Source of the DNA: Dermacentor variabilis
Lineage: Eukaryota; Arthropoda; Arachnida; Ixodida; Ixodidae
Direction: 5' to 3'
Length of the DNA: 64,000 nt
Assembly (NCBI RefSeq): GCF_050947875.1
Contig: NC_134568.1
Coordinates: 206,734,352 to 206,798,351 of the forward strand
Shown: one piece after another, positions 46,217-57,652 of the stretch
Position numbering within the stretch: the first letter of the stretch is position 1
Layout: each line of letters opens with the position of its first letter
Notes under the pieces: model-generated
Told to the model about the DNA's origin: nothing
Databases searched by the model: none
What the model saw: only the letters and a program-made list of their open reading frames with translations
Program-made: the position numbers and the translations under genes

Positions 46217-48222
46217 TAGAGTCACTGGAAAAAAATTCAGAGTACCGCATTCGTTTTCCCCGCGCCGCCGACGCGTTCATTGGTCCAACCGTACCACGTG
46301 ACTTTGGGGCGCCATATACCTTCCAAGCGCCGGGCGGGCCGGCTGAGTTAGAGCGCAGGCAGCGCAGGTTCCCTGCGTTTTTTGTGTTCCGATTGTCGCG
46401 CTCGCATTTGAATGCAAGGAAATCATGCCTGGCTGCTGCGCCTACGGATGCAGCAACCGAACTGAGTCTGGAAATACTTTTTTTTCTAGATTCCGACCGG
46501 AAAAATGACCGAGAGCGTCGTTCTGCGCGGTTACACAGAATCGGCCGGGAGAACTTCAAGCCTGCAAAAAACACCTGCGTGTGGGAGGTATAAGTACACC
46601 ATGCTTGTGCTTTTCGGCACTGTTTTAGAAGATATTTAAGCGAAGTGCACGCAATGTTAGCGATGCTACGAAAATAGGAGTTCATTGCAGGGATCGCTCG
46701 CGTCTTGCACGCTTGACGCAGGTACACGTGTACGCGTTTGTTGCTCAACACACGCGGTTATTCCGTGCTTGTGGCACGCGAAGGCGCACTTGTCGCGCGG
46801 GAATTCCGCGTCCTCAGGTGCACCAGATACTCGCATGATTTCTTCGCGCACATGAGCGCGCTCTTGCCTCGAGTCACTCGACCAATATGACACTTGTTTT
46901 TCGCAGATCTTCACGATCGCAGTCAATAAAAGCATGGTCAATACGAGGCCCATGATACTTCCTCTTTTCCACTTATCCTTTGCTCATTTATACATACGCA
47001 TTTCGAGCTTGAAACCAATGGCCAGGTTATATTCACAACACATGCTTCAAATTTTGAGCTTGTAAGCCGAGCACATGCAATGAACTGAAGTCAGCATACA
47101 TATTATGTTTTATGTTGAAATGCTACGGTGCATACCCAAATAATGTTGTGCTTGATGCATAACAAGACATACAAAACAACAGAACACCCAGTAGCTTTAG
47201 TTTCACTCTGTCACTATACATGTTACATAAACCCGCTCTAAAAGCACAATAATTTTATACATCGCCTATGTAACTTAGAAAAAACGAGTGCTGCGTCACC
47301 AGCGGGCGTTCCTGCTTTTTTTTTTTTTACACAGGCAGCAAATCTTGGCACTCTAAGAAAACAGCCATAAATAAGTTGAGAAGAGCAGCCTCTCATTGGG
47401 GGGGGGGGGGGGGGGGAACGCACTAGACAGCCGCGTTCATAAATCGCAATGTAGCAAACTCTCACTCATTATCAGTGTACAGAAGTACATATACGTTGCT
47501 GTAATCACGCAAATGGCTCATATTGGCCTTCCCTAAGATTTAGTGCGCAAAATGGTCATCGAAGTTGGTTCACAGATCGTCTTACGATCACGGCCAAACA
47601 CCGGTGCGCACACGGCAGTCGCATGTGTGTCGTGCGTATACGGCGGACGAAGTCGCCCGGCAGAGTCGAGAACGCGCGGTATCAGTTTACAAACTAAATT
47701 AAATGTATCCGATTTAGCTTATGAAATTATACAATGAACGTTCGTGCCTGTGACACTGTCAGGTGTTAGTTTCGTCCTGCTTGGAAACATTCAACAGAAG
47801 CCGACGGCGGTCCACGATGTTCATGCCCAAAAGCACAAGCTTGCGTCATTCTGGCTCGAAGTGACGAAATGTTTCCTTCGTAGCTCGCTCCGCGGAAGGG
47901 GAAAAAAAACGCGAGCATAAGCTCCCGATAGCAGCGCTAAGCTGCTGCCCACTATCGTAGCACAGTTCCAGCAGTAAAGAGGATCGGCGTGCAAAACAAC
48001 CACCGGCTGCATTACTTCGCACAAAATAACATTTTATTTTCGTTCTTAGCAACCATTATCTCCGGGCACAATGTATTTGTACTTCAGTAAACACTCAACC
48101 CGATGTGTCACCGAATATCAAAGCTCTTCCAACACGGCGGCCTTCTTGCAACGCAGTAGGCTCAGTGTTGCCAGTCAAATCCCGACCTTTGCGGTACTCT
48201 GAATTTTTTTCCAGTGACTCTA
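46217..48222 (+). mobile_element. P-element-like DNA transposon, 2,006 bp, non-autonomous
   Basis: The left end TAGAGTCACTGGAAAAAAAT and 13 more bases (46217-46249) are the exact reverse complement of the right end (48190-48222): 33-bp perfect terminal inverted repeats. GCCTGAAA lies immediately outside both ends (46209-46216 and 48223-48230), an exact 8-bp target duplication, the length made by P-type transposases. A THAP exon begins about 210 bp inside the left end, as in P elements that start with a THAP domain. I see no transposase catalytic region, so it is internally deleted. A G run of about 18 lies at 47398-47416. Confidence 0.9.
46426..46590 (+). pseudogene. THAP first exon inside the P-like element
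   Basis: ATG at 46426: MPGCCAYGCSNRTESGN, then after a frameshift near 46490-46505 RRSARLHRIGRENFKPAKNT and CVWE, followed by GGTATAAGT, a good splice donor. The third zinc-binding Cys (TGC in the minus-strand exon at 45.6 kb) is TGG here, giving Trp. So it is the same exon design as 45602-45790 but with one frameshift and one lost ligand. It would have been the DNA-binding end of the transposase. Confidence 0.7.
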
Positions 48223-48251
48223 GCCTGAAAGCCTGCTTTTCCAATTTTCCA

Positions 48252-48458
48252 ATGGGTTCACCGCGGCCTCTTGGCAGCTCCTTCGTGAGAAGTGTGAACA
48301 AAAAGAACAATCGCAGATACTGCTGTGTTAAGGATTGTCACAACCGCGAAGGGGATGTCGGCATCAAATTGTACCGCTTCCCTTCAAAACCGGGGGAAGC
48401 AACCCGGCGGCTGAAGTGGATGGTCGCAGTTCATGTCGGTCTTGCGAATTTTTGTTAA
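48252..48458 (+). pseudogene. THAP zinc-finger first exon, plus strand
   Basis: ATG at 48252 (MGSPRPLGSS) leads to NRRYCCVKDCHNREGD, KLYRFPSKPGEATRRLKWMV, the first half of a THAP domain with the CX4C pair and invariant Trp. The frame ends at 48456 without the rest. The matching second half lies about 490 bp downstream (48950-49010). It starts only 22 bp beyond the target duplication of the P-like element. Confidence 0.65.
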
Positions 48459-48949
48459 ACAATCGAACGAAGACGTAAATGCAAAAACAAGAAAAAAGAA
48501 ATAAAAAAGAACCAGCAGCGGCATCCGTAAAAACACAAAATTAAGCATCAACTGCATAAAAACGCGTGAACTGATTCCCGCTGTTGTAAATCAGTTTAGA
48601 TGGTTGTTTAGCTCGTCTTGCTCCAAAACAAACGCGCAGTGATGATTGTTAAGTGTGAAATCTAGCTTCGTAAGCGCTCCGTGCTGGAGCTTTGTACGCA
48701 CTGTGCTTCTTCCTGCGCCAAGATCAAGACGCGAATGCTTGAACCGAGCTCATTCGTGCCGGTGTTTTCTTGCAATTAGAACAACAGAACTAAGGTTGGA
48801 GTACACTGCAGCACACGTCGAGTATATGTTCAAAAATGAGCACTTCTCTCGCGCGCGCTAGCGCATATTTGTTCAGTCTTCACGCTGTTTAGTATCAGCT
48901 GATTGCTCTCTATGATGCTTCAACGGTAATGCCCTCTCACATTCGAGCC

Positions 48950-49010
48950 CGAACGACAATACCAAGATATGCTCGAGGCACTTTGTCAACGGAGAAAAAA
49001 GCATTTACCT
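48950..49010 (+). other. Probable second exon of the plus-strand THAP domain
   Basis: After an AG acceptor-like site (CATTCGAG), the frame reads NDNTKICSRHFVNGEKS. KICSRHF is the Cys-x-x-His-Phe half of the THAP zinc site and supplies the two ligands missing from 48252-48458. Spacing fits one intron of about 0.5 kb, though the donor is not obvious. The frame continues about 30 codons to 49060 without a motif I know. Confidence 0.6.
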
Positions 49011-49197
49011 GCCAATTCGCCAAAACTTCTACAATTGTGAGGTGCAAGGCACGCTCCAAGTAATGAAGCGACAAATGGCAGTTCAAGGACGTCCACGGCC
49101 GTATTTGCTCACTTAAGTGGCATAAAATAATGATTTGTTAACTCACTTTGAGTTCGACGTCGTAAGCATGCTTGCTTTTTTGTGACAAATAATTCGC

Positions 49198-49432
49198 GAC
49201 CTGCGGTGGTTGCATAGTGGCTATGGTGTGCGGCTGCTAAGCACGAGGTCGCGGGATCGAATTCCGGCCACGGCGGCCGAATTGTGATGGGGTCGAAATA
49301 CCAAAACACCCGTGTAATTATGTTTAGGTCTACGTTAACGAACCCCAGGTGGTCCAAATTATTCCCCCACCACGGCGTGCCTCCTAATCAGATAGTGGTT
49401 TTGGCACCTAAAACATCATAATTTAACTTAAG
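49198..49432 (+). repeat. tRNA-derived SINE (Ruka-like), copy 5
   Basis: Full-length but diverged: GGTTGCATAGTGGCTATGGT, GGGATCGAATTCCGGCC, and the tail GGTTTTGGCACCTAAAAC. No clear target duplication. Confidence 0.85.
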
Positions 49433-49622
49433 CACCTCGCTGTGATGTCCGCGCTGCTTACTTCTTTGACATGATATACATGGTTGTAGTCGTAAATTTG
49501 ACGTCCTTTCTCAAGCATCGGTGGTTCAAAATGGGCCTCGTTGTTTTCGATTGCCTTAAAACCGCAATTTAGAACGTCCGACAGGTTTCAAACAAGCGCT
49601 GCAAAAGCATGCCTCCGTAGCA
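49433..49622. other. Probable 5' leader of the esterase-type LINE
   Basis: No boundary or duplication visible; it joins the coiled-coil frame without a stop or an ATG. Confidence 0.3.
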
Positions 49623-50511
49623 GTGGCCGCCTCGGTGTTTCACGCAACTGACACGGTGGCGCTGACGGCTGAGCCGATCGCTAAGTTCGAAGAGCTTAAG
49701 GCTGACCTGAGGGAGGAGCAGGAGAAGCGGGTAGCACTGCAGGCGAAAGTTGACAATTTCGTCAAGGCGGAGGCGGCCCAGGCCGCGCAGTTAGTAAGGA
49801 CTGCGCCCGAGCTTGAGGAAGAGAAAGAAAGGAGCGCCGATCTGGAAAGGCGGCTCGAAGCGCTTGAGACGCGGGCAGCGGAGAATGTCGGGTCAGGAGA
49901 ACAAAGCGGTGGCAAAAACTCAGGAAGTAGGGTAGACCCTACAGGCGAAGTGGGAGGCAGGGAGCCAAAGCAAGCGGTCATCAGCTCGCCGCCGGTGAAT
50001 CGGCGTAGTTATAGTGAAGCAGCGCAACACGCCCCGAGTGAGGCGACGCTGCAGCCACAGGGGCGCCAACGAGCGCGAGGAGAGGAGGGGAACAAGTTAA
50101 CCCCAAGGAATGAGCCCATAGCCAATGATAAGAGGCAGCATAATCTGGAAGTTAGGAGGAAGGGAGGGAATGCCCTAGTACTTATCGGTGGGATTCAAAT
50201 ATGAGGAGGTGCAAAAGAGCTATAATGGAGCGTGCAAAGGGTCACAAGCGGGTAGCAGTCGGGACGTTCCCAGGCAGGACAATGGACGCAGTACTGAGAG
50301 AAACAAAAGGCGAGCTTTCTGAGAATGTTGCAGAGCGCAATTTGGTAGTGGTAGCGGCGGGGCTAAACGATGTCTTGAATGGTGAAGCCGCAAAAGTGGT
50401 GGAAAGATTAGCCGAGGGAGTTGACGATTTAAGGGCGATAGCTCAGCAAGTCCAGATCGTGGTATGCACAGTGCCGGAGGTGCAAGGACGGAACGGAGAA
50501 ATTGCCAAGGA

Positions 50512-52141
50512 TTGGATTGGATTGGAGAAACTTTAATTATGCCTGCAGTTGGGCGCTCGCGCGCCCCGACGAGGGCCTACGTCATCCTCGAAGGTGCCGT
50601 TACTCGGCGCGGGTCTCCGCTCGCCGTTGCCGGCTCGCTGGGTCCGTGCCTTTCGAGCGCCTCGAGGACCTGCTGGACGGCCCAGAGCTGATCGTCTCGG
50701 TCGTAGCTCTTCGCGGCTGCCTCGAGCCGCGATGGGAGTGCTCTTGAGTTAGCGTCTTCTGGATATTTAATGCAGTCCCACAAGATGTGCGTGTAGTCTG
50801 CGGTCCCCCTCCGGCAGACTCTGCACATATCTGTCGGATATGTCTCGGGGTACATGCGATTTAACAGTTTCGGGCTCGGTAGCGATCCGGTCTGGAGCTG
50901 TCTCAGTACTACCGCCTCCGCTCGACTCAGTCTCGGGTGCGGGGGTGGAAGAGTCCTGCGAGCCAAGCGGTAGGCCTTCGTGATTTCATTGTAATCCGTC
51001 ATGCGGTCCTTGGTTCCGAACCATGTCGGACGGTCTGTCGCCGGGGCGCGGTTGGTTAGCGCTCGCGCCGCGGCGTGTGCCGTCTCGTTATGGTTCTCAT
51101 TGCGTTCCGACGCGTCGCCCGCGTGCGCCGGGAACCACTTGAGTCGTACTTTTCGTTCGTCTAGTTTTACCGCTCGCAGTACGCGCTCAGCCTCCCTGCA
51201 GATTCGCCCTTTGGCGAAGTTTCGCACCGCCTGTCTTGAGTCACTCAGCACCGTGTGGCAGTCTGCGTCGGCGATGGCCAGGGCGATGGCTACCTCCTCC
51301 GCTTGCTCCGCTTCGGTGCTTCTCACGCTCGCTGCCGTCCTCGTGGCGCCGGTTGACGCCTCTATGACGACCGCTGCGAAGGCGTTCCGTTGGTATTCGG
51401 CCGCGTCCACGTACCGAGCGTGCACGTTCGTCGTTGGCATGCTGGTCGATGAGAGCCTTGGCCCTCGCCGCTCTTCTTCCCTTGTTGAACTCGGGATTCA
51501 TGTTCCTCGGTATGGGGTCGATTCTGGTCTGGCGTCGGACCTCTTCGGGGACGGGGAGCTTCATCTCCACCTCGTTCGAGCGTCTTATTCCCAGATCGTC
51601 CAGTATCTTCCTCCCGGCTTTGGTCATGGACAGCCGCTCCAGTTGAGAGGTCCGTTGCGCTTCGGCTATTTCGTCGAGCGTATTGTGTAGCCCGAGTTGT
51701 AACAAGCAGGCCGTGCTTGTGGACTCGAACAGGCCCAGCGCTGTCTTGTACGCTCTTCTGATGAGCACGTTGATTTTGTTTCGTTCGTGTTGCAGCCATC
51801 TGTGGTAGGCTGCAACGTACGCGACGTGGCCGATGATGAAAGATTGGACGAGCCTAATTAGGCTCTCCTCTCTCATGCCAGCCTTTCTGGAAGTGACTCG
51901 TTTGAGGAGTCGAATCGCGTTGGCTGTTTTTGCCTTGAGACGGGTGATGGTTTCGCCGTTCCTTCCGTGCTTTTCGATGACCATGCCTAGGATCCTAATT
52001 TTGCCGACCTCGGGGATTACGTTGCCGGATTTGGTCACGATTCTGATTTTTTCGTTTTCGCGTTGTCTAGTCTTGCCTCTGCTGTATTTGGTAGGTGGGA
52101 GTATGAGAAGCTCCGATTTGCTCGGCGAACATCTCAGTCCG
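50512..52141 (-). mobile_element. RNase H-bearing LINE (I-type), copy 2, inserted in LINE ORF1
   Basis: Minus-strand insert with a (CCAAT)n tail at its 3' end (plus strand 50511-50526). TGCCAAGGA lies at both edges (50503-50511 and 52142-52150), a 9-bp target duplication; joining the flanks restores the host frame EIAKDVVAVNRE. It is 5' truncated within RT. Confidence 0.95.
50577..52038 (-). pseudogene. RT thumb, RNase H and Cys/His tail of LINE ORF2, copy 2
   Basis: Frame 52038-51400 encodes the RT thumb (IRILGMVIEKHGRNGETI, INVLIRRAYKTALGLFES). A shift near 51440 leads to RNase H (51440-50577): RYVDAAEYQRNAFAAVVIE, EAEQAEEVAIALAI, HTVLSDSRQAVRNFAKG, LKWFPAHAGD, NHNETAHAAAR. A CCHC-like tail follows: CRVCRRGTADYTHILWDC. 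Parallel to 29240-30630 in copy 1. Confidence 0.9.
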
Positions 52142-52418
52142 GTGCCAAGGACGTTGTGGCTGTTAATCGTGAGATAAGAAAGCTAAGCCAGGAGAAAGGA
52201 TTTGAAGTGGCAGACATAAACAGAGAAGTACATAGAGCAGGCTTTGGCGGAGGCTTTACACGCGATGGCATCCACTTTAATGGAAGGCTAGGAGCCGAGA
52301 TCGGCTGGCGCCTGGCAGGTCAGGCAGTAGCTTTTTTAGGGGGTCCACTGCGCCTCAGGGCGTAGGAGTAGATAGAAACAGTGTAGAAAGTGCAACAATA
52401 GAGGCTGACGCCAATAAA

Positions 52419-53316
52419 ATGGCCACTAGGAGGTCCAGGAAGAAAACTACAAAAAATAAATTTAACACCAGGATCAGGTACATAAACATGCAAGGCGGTA
52501 GAAAGAGAGTGAAGTGGTTAGAAATACAACAGCAGTTAAAGGACGAAGAAGTAGGTGTATACACGCTATGCGAAACACATCTCAGGGATCTAGAACACCC
52601 ACCGTTTATTGAAGGCTGCTTCTGGGAAGGGAGCAATAGAACAACAACGGAGAGGAAGGGAGGAGGAGTAGGTATGCTGATACGTCAAGGAACAAATTGG
52701 AAAAGAATAAAGTTAACTTGCAAAGAACATGTCTGGGTATCAGGTACAATTGCCGGTAAAGAGACATGGCTAGGAGTAGTTTATTTGGGGACAGGGGCCA
52801 AATGCAGGCAAGAGAACAAGGATCTAGTGAAGTGCCTCGATGACGATATAAAACAGTTTGGAGAAGGTGCCGATATTTGTCTGCTGGGTGACATGAATGG
52901 CCACATCGAGGTTCTCGATGGATACACAGATTGTAATGGGAGGTTGATGCTAGACTTCTGTGAGCAACACAACCTAGTTATAGTAAATAGAGAAGCTAAG
53001 TGTGAGGGACAAATCACATGGGAGTCCCGTAACAGACAAACGACCATTTATCGCTGCTTAATGTCGCAGGGGTTGTATAGCAAGCTCGCAATAATGGAAA
53101 TAGACGAAGAGAGGAAGTAAAGCCTCAGAAGGGATCATAAGCGTATTAGTCTGCAGTTGGGAGCCCTGCTCAAAAGAGAAATGCAGGGAAGTCAAAAAGA
53201 GTACGCAAAATTAAATGACGAACAAATAGCGCAAATAACGTCCGGCATAGAGGAAGCAATAGAGAAACATCCCATGGAAAGGTGGGAATATAATCAGTTA
53301 GAACTACTCATTAGTA
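52419..53316 (+). pseudogene. ORF2 of the esterase-type LINE, part 1: APE endonuclease
   Basis: ATG 52419 (MATRRSRKK) lies 53 bp after the ORF1 stop. Endonuclease motifs in order: YINMQGG, LCETHL, GGGVGMLI, LLGDMNGHIEV, ITWESRN and DHKRIS. A TAA at 53118 interrupts between the last two. The enzyme nicks target DNA for reverse transcription. The coding sequence is cut at 53316 by RTE copy B. Confidence 0.85.
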
Positions 53317-54243
53317 TTCAATACATACAAGCATTTGTCTCGCAAACCAGATTTATTTCACGGGAATTTTCCACGTCTCAATTATTTCTCTCGTCGTATT
53401 CGAGTGCTCATTGCCGTGTTATAGTTTGTTAACGAAGCTTCCCCTCAAGTCTAAATATTGTAAGGCAGTTTGTCGTGTGCGTATCATGGCCACGCATGCT
53501 TATATCGCCTTTCCGTTTCTCTACCACGGTTGCGCCTTAAAACCACGGCGCTGCAAGTTTGCTTTCTTTTCCTTCCCTCTTCTCCGCCCTTAAACTGGCT
53601 CTCTTAACTACTACACGCAGAGGCAAGAAACAGCGCGCGCTTTAGATCCTATAGATGAGATGAATATTTACAATTATTATTAGGGTTATAATTATATACG
53701 AGTGCTGATTGCCGTGTTATAGTTTGTTAACGAAACTACCCCTCAATTCTAAATATTTTAAGGCAGTTTTCCTAGTCTCTAAAGCCGCTCGAGTTCACGC
53801 TGCTCCTCTGGCGGCCATTTTTTCCAAGAAATTCTGCCTTCCAACCACTCAGAAAAATCGACTGTCGCGGACAACACCAGCCCCTTTCCACATAAGTGTG
53901 AGGCTCGGAGCAGGAGCTATGGCGCTTGAAAGTAACCGCTGGCTTGACGAACCAACCGACTGAGCTACCTTTCCGGGCAACATTGAAGGATCACGAGTTC
54001 AAATCACAAGTTATGTTCCTTTTTTTTAATGTCTTTTCCTTTATTTTATCACTGTACGGAAACCCTCCTAAAAGAAAAAATTATATATCCTCAATTATGT
54101 GTGGCCACACATGTGCAGGTCATAAATACCAGGTTCTCTAGCCGAGTGCCATCCATGCGGTATAACCGAGCTCAGATTGGCCCACCTTGACTGATCAAAT
54201 TGGGCACCACTGTAGGTTAAATGAGGCGTACAACTCCTGCGGG

Positions 54244-54475
54244 ACCCGCCGTGGTTGCTCAGTGGTCATGGTGTTAGACTACTGAGCACGAGGTCGCGGG
54301 ATCGGACCCCGGCCACGGCGGCCGCATTTCGATGGGGGCGAAATGCGAAAACACCCGTGTACTTAGAATTTGGTGCACGTTAAAGAACCCCAGGTGGTCG
54401 AAATTTTCGGAGTCCTCCACTAAGGCATGCATAATCAGAAAGTGGTTTTGTCACGCAAAACCCCATTCTCCAATT
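54244..54475 (+). repeat. tRNA-derived SINE (Ruka-like), copy 6, inside the 5' part of RTE copy B
   Basis: Full-length: GGTTGCTCAGTGGTCATGGT, GGGATCGGACCCCGGCC, tail GTTTTGTCACGCAAAACCCC. It is nearly the same as copy 2 at 37284-37511 and occupies the same place in the composite repeat. Confidence 0.92.
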
Positions 54476-54490
54476 TTTAATTTAACTCCT

Positions 54491-54552
54491 GCGGGGACGG
54501 TAGAGTATCAGTCTCCAGTGCAAAAGGACCGTGATTCAAATCCCGGTGCAGC
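54491..54552 (+). other. tRNA-like stretch in the 5' leader of RTE copy B
   Basis: GGGGACGGTAGAGTATCAGT and GTGATTCAAATCCCGGTG; same place and sequence type as 15079-15140 in copy A. B-box-like only. Confidence 0.4.
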
Positions 54553-54717
54553 GCAATTCTCCACCGGAAAATACAAAAAAAAAAAAACCGTGTGTTGAGA
54601 AAATTGCAGAAACAGGCCTGGAGTGCGGCCTGATCCCGGTGACCAGAACCGGTAACGCACTCTCTCACCAGAGCAGGATTGGCCACCCTGGTGCAGTACT
54701 GGGCCACAACCTCCTAT

Positions 54718-57652
54718 ATGAATACAACAATCAAACCCCGGCCCTCAGTCCCCAGCAGCCGCGAAGCAACTGACCACGGCGGCGGTCAGATCTGTGACGC
54801 TGCAGAGGCTGCTAAGAATACCTGGCTCCGGACAGGCCGCCATTGGAATCTGAACCTGGCAACGTTTAACGTTAGAACGCTATCTAGCGAGGCGAGTCTA
54901 GCAGTGTTATTGGAGGAATTAGAGGGTAGTAAATGGGATATAATAGGGCTCAGTGAGGTTAGGAGGACAAAAGAAGCATATACAGTGCTAAAAAGCGGGC
55001 ATGTACTGTGTTACCGGGGCTTAGCAGAGAGACGAGAACTAGGAGTCGGATTCCTGATTAATAAGGAAATAGCTGGTAACATACAGGAATTCTATAGCAT
55101 TAACGAGAGGGTGGCAGGTCTTGTTGTGAAGCTTAATAAGAGGTACAAATTGAAGGTGGTACAAGTCTATGCCCCTACATGCAGTCATGATGACCAGGAA
55201 GTCGAAAGCTTTTATGAAGACGTGGAATCGGCGATGGGTAAAGTCAAAACAAAATACACTATACTGATGGGCGACTTCAATGCCAGGGTAGGCAAGAAGC
55301 AGGCTGGAGACAAGTCAGTGGGGGAATATGGCATAGGCTCTAGGAATAGCAGAGGAGAATTATTAGTAGAGTTTGCAGAACAGAATAATATGCGGATAAT
55401 GAACACCTTTTTCCGCAAGCGGGTTAGTCGAAAGTGGACGTGGAGGAGCCCGAATGGTGAGACTAGAAATGAAATCGACTTCATACTCTGCGCGAACCCT
55501 GGCATCATACAAGATGTAGACGTGCTCGGCAAGGTACGCATGCAGTGACCATAGAATGGTAAGAACTCGAATTAGCCTAGACTTGAGGAGGGAACGGAAG
55601 AAACTGGTACACAAGAAGCCAATCAATGAGTTAGCGGTAAGAGGGAAACTAGAGGAATTCCGGATCAAGCTACAGAACAGGTACTCGGCTTTAACTCAGG
55701 AAGAGGACCTTAGTGTTGCAGCAATGCACGACAATCTCATGGGCATCATTAAGGAGTGCGCAATAGAAGTCGGTGGTAACGCCGTTATACAGGAAACCAG
55801 TAAGCTATCGCAGGAGACGAAAGATCTGATCAAGAAACGCCAATGTATGAAAGCCTCTAACCCTACAGCTAGAATAGAACTGGCAGAACTTTCTAAGTTA
55901 ATCAACAAGCGTAAGACAGCGGACATCAGAAACTATAATATGGATAGAATTGAACAGGCTCTCAGGAACGGAGGAAGCCTAAAAACAGTGAAGAAGAAAC
56001 TAGGAATAGGCAAGAATCAGACGTGTGCGTTAAGAGACAAAGCCGGCAATATCGTTACCAATATGGATGAGATAGTTCAAGTGGCTGAGGAGTTCTATAG
56101 AGATTTATACAGTACCAGTGGTACCCACGACGATAGTGGAAGAGAAAATAGCCTAGAGGAATTCGAAATCCCACAGGTAACGCCAGAAGAAGTAAAGAAA
56201 GCCTTAGGAGCTATGCAAAGGGGGAAGGCAGCTGGGGAGGATCAGGTAACAGCAGATTTGTTGAAGGATGGTGGTCAGATTGTTCTAGAGAAACTGGCCA
56301 CCCTGTATACGCAATGCCTCATAACCTCGAGCGTACCGGAATCTTGGAAGAACGCTAACATAATCCTAATCCATAAGAAAGGGGACGCCAAAGACTTGAA
56401 AAATTATAGACCGATCAGCTTACTGTCCGTTGCCTACAAAGTATTTACTAAGGTAATCGCAAATAGAATCAGGAACACCTTAGACTTCTGTCAACCAAAG
56501 GACCAGGCAGGATTCCGTAAAGGCTACTCAACAATAGACCATATTCACACTGTCAATCAAGTGATAGAGAAATGTGCAGAATATAACCAACCCTTATATA
56601 TAGCTTTCATTGATTACGAGAAAGCGTTTGATTCAGTCGAAACCTCAGCAGTCATGGAGGCATTACGGAATCAGGGTGTAGATGAGCCATATGTAAAAAT
56701 ACTGGAAGATATCTATAGCGGCTCCACAGCCACCGTAGTCCTCCACAAAGAAAGTAACAAAATCCCTATAAAGAAAGGCGTCAGACAAGGAGATACGATA
56801 TCTCCAATGCTATCCACAGCATGTTTACAGGAGGTATTCAGAGGCCTGGAGTGGGAAGAATTGGGGATAAAAGTTGATGGAGAATACCTTAGCAACTTGC
56901 GATTCGTTGATGATATTGCCTTGCTTAGTAACTCAGGAGACCAATTGCAATGCATGCTCACTGACCTGGAGAGGCAAAGCAGAAGGGTGGGTCTGAAAAT
57001 TAATTTGCAGAAAACTAAAGTATTGTTTAACAGTCTCGGAAGAGAACAGCAGTTTACGATAGGTAGCGAAGCACTGGAAGTGGTAAGGGAATACATCTAC
57101 TTAGGGCAGGTAGTGACCACGGATCCGGATCATGAGACTGAAATAACCAGAAGAATGGGCTGGGGTGCGTTTGGCAGGCATTCTCAAATCATGAACAGCA
57201 GGTTGCCACTATCCCTCAAAAGGAAAGTGTATAACAGCTGTGTGTTACCAGTACTCACATATGGGGCAGAAACCTGGAGGCTTACGAAAAGGGTTCTGCT
57301 GAAATTGACGACGACGCAACGAGCTATGGAAAGAAGAACGATGGGTGTAACGTTAAGGGATAAGAAAAGAGCAGATTGGGTGAGGCAACAAACGCGGGTA
57401 AACGACATCTTAGTTGAAATCAAGAAAAAGAAATGGGCATGGGCAGGACATGTAATGAGGAGGGAAGATAACCGATGGTCATTAAGGGTTACGGACTGGA
57501 TGCCGAGGGAAGGGAAGCGTAGCAGGGGGCGGCAGAAAGTTAGGTGGGCGGATGAAATTAAGATGTTTGCAGGGACAACATGGCCACAATTAGTACATGA
57601 CCGGGCTAGTTGGAGAAGTATGGGAGAGGCCTTTGCCCTGCAGTGGGCGTAA
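54718..57652 (+). pseudogene. RTE endonuclease-reverse transcriptase, copy B (one frameshift)
   Basis: Best-preserved LINE ORF here. The ATG at 54718 (MNTTIKPRP) precedes the endonuclease: LATFNVRTL, LSEVRRTKEAY, LMGDFNARVGK, NEIDFILC. A 2-bp insertion at about 55538-55542 (against copy A) breaks the frame just before the SDH-type motif. The second frame 55556-57652 carries the linker and RT: NYRPISLLSVAYK, FIDYEKAFDSVE, QGDTISPML, LRFVDDIALL (Ala of the usual FADD is Val) and AWAGHVMRREDNRWS. It ends QWA at 57652. Confidence 0.92.

Larger units (their letters stand above)
49623..52365 (+). pseudogene. LINE ORF1 with coiled coil and SGNH/GDSL-esterase-like domain, interrupted
   Basis: Segment 49623-50204 encodes a Glu/Lys/Arg-rich coiled coil (FEELKADLREEQEKR) and a low-complexity linker. 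After a one-base frame change near 50190, 50201-50511 reads KRVAVGTFPGRTMDAVLRE, NLVVVAAGLNDVLNG and VVCTVPEV. GLND is the SGNH block III. After the insert 50512-52141 the frame resumes VVAVNREIRKLSQEKGFEV and reaches TRDGIHFNGRLG, where DGIH is the DxxH block V. The block I GDS motif is degraded (GGIQ). SGNH domains occur in ORF1 of CR1/L2-type LINEs. No initiating ATG is present in the surviving frame. Confidence 0.75.
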
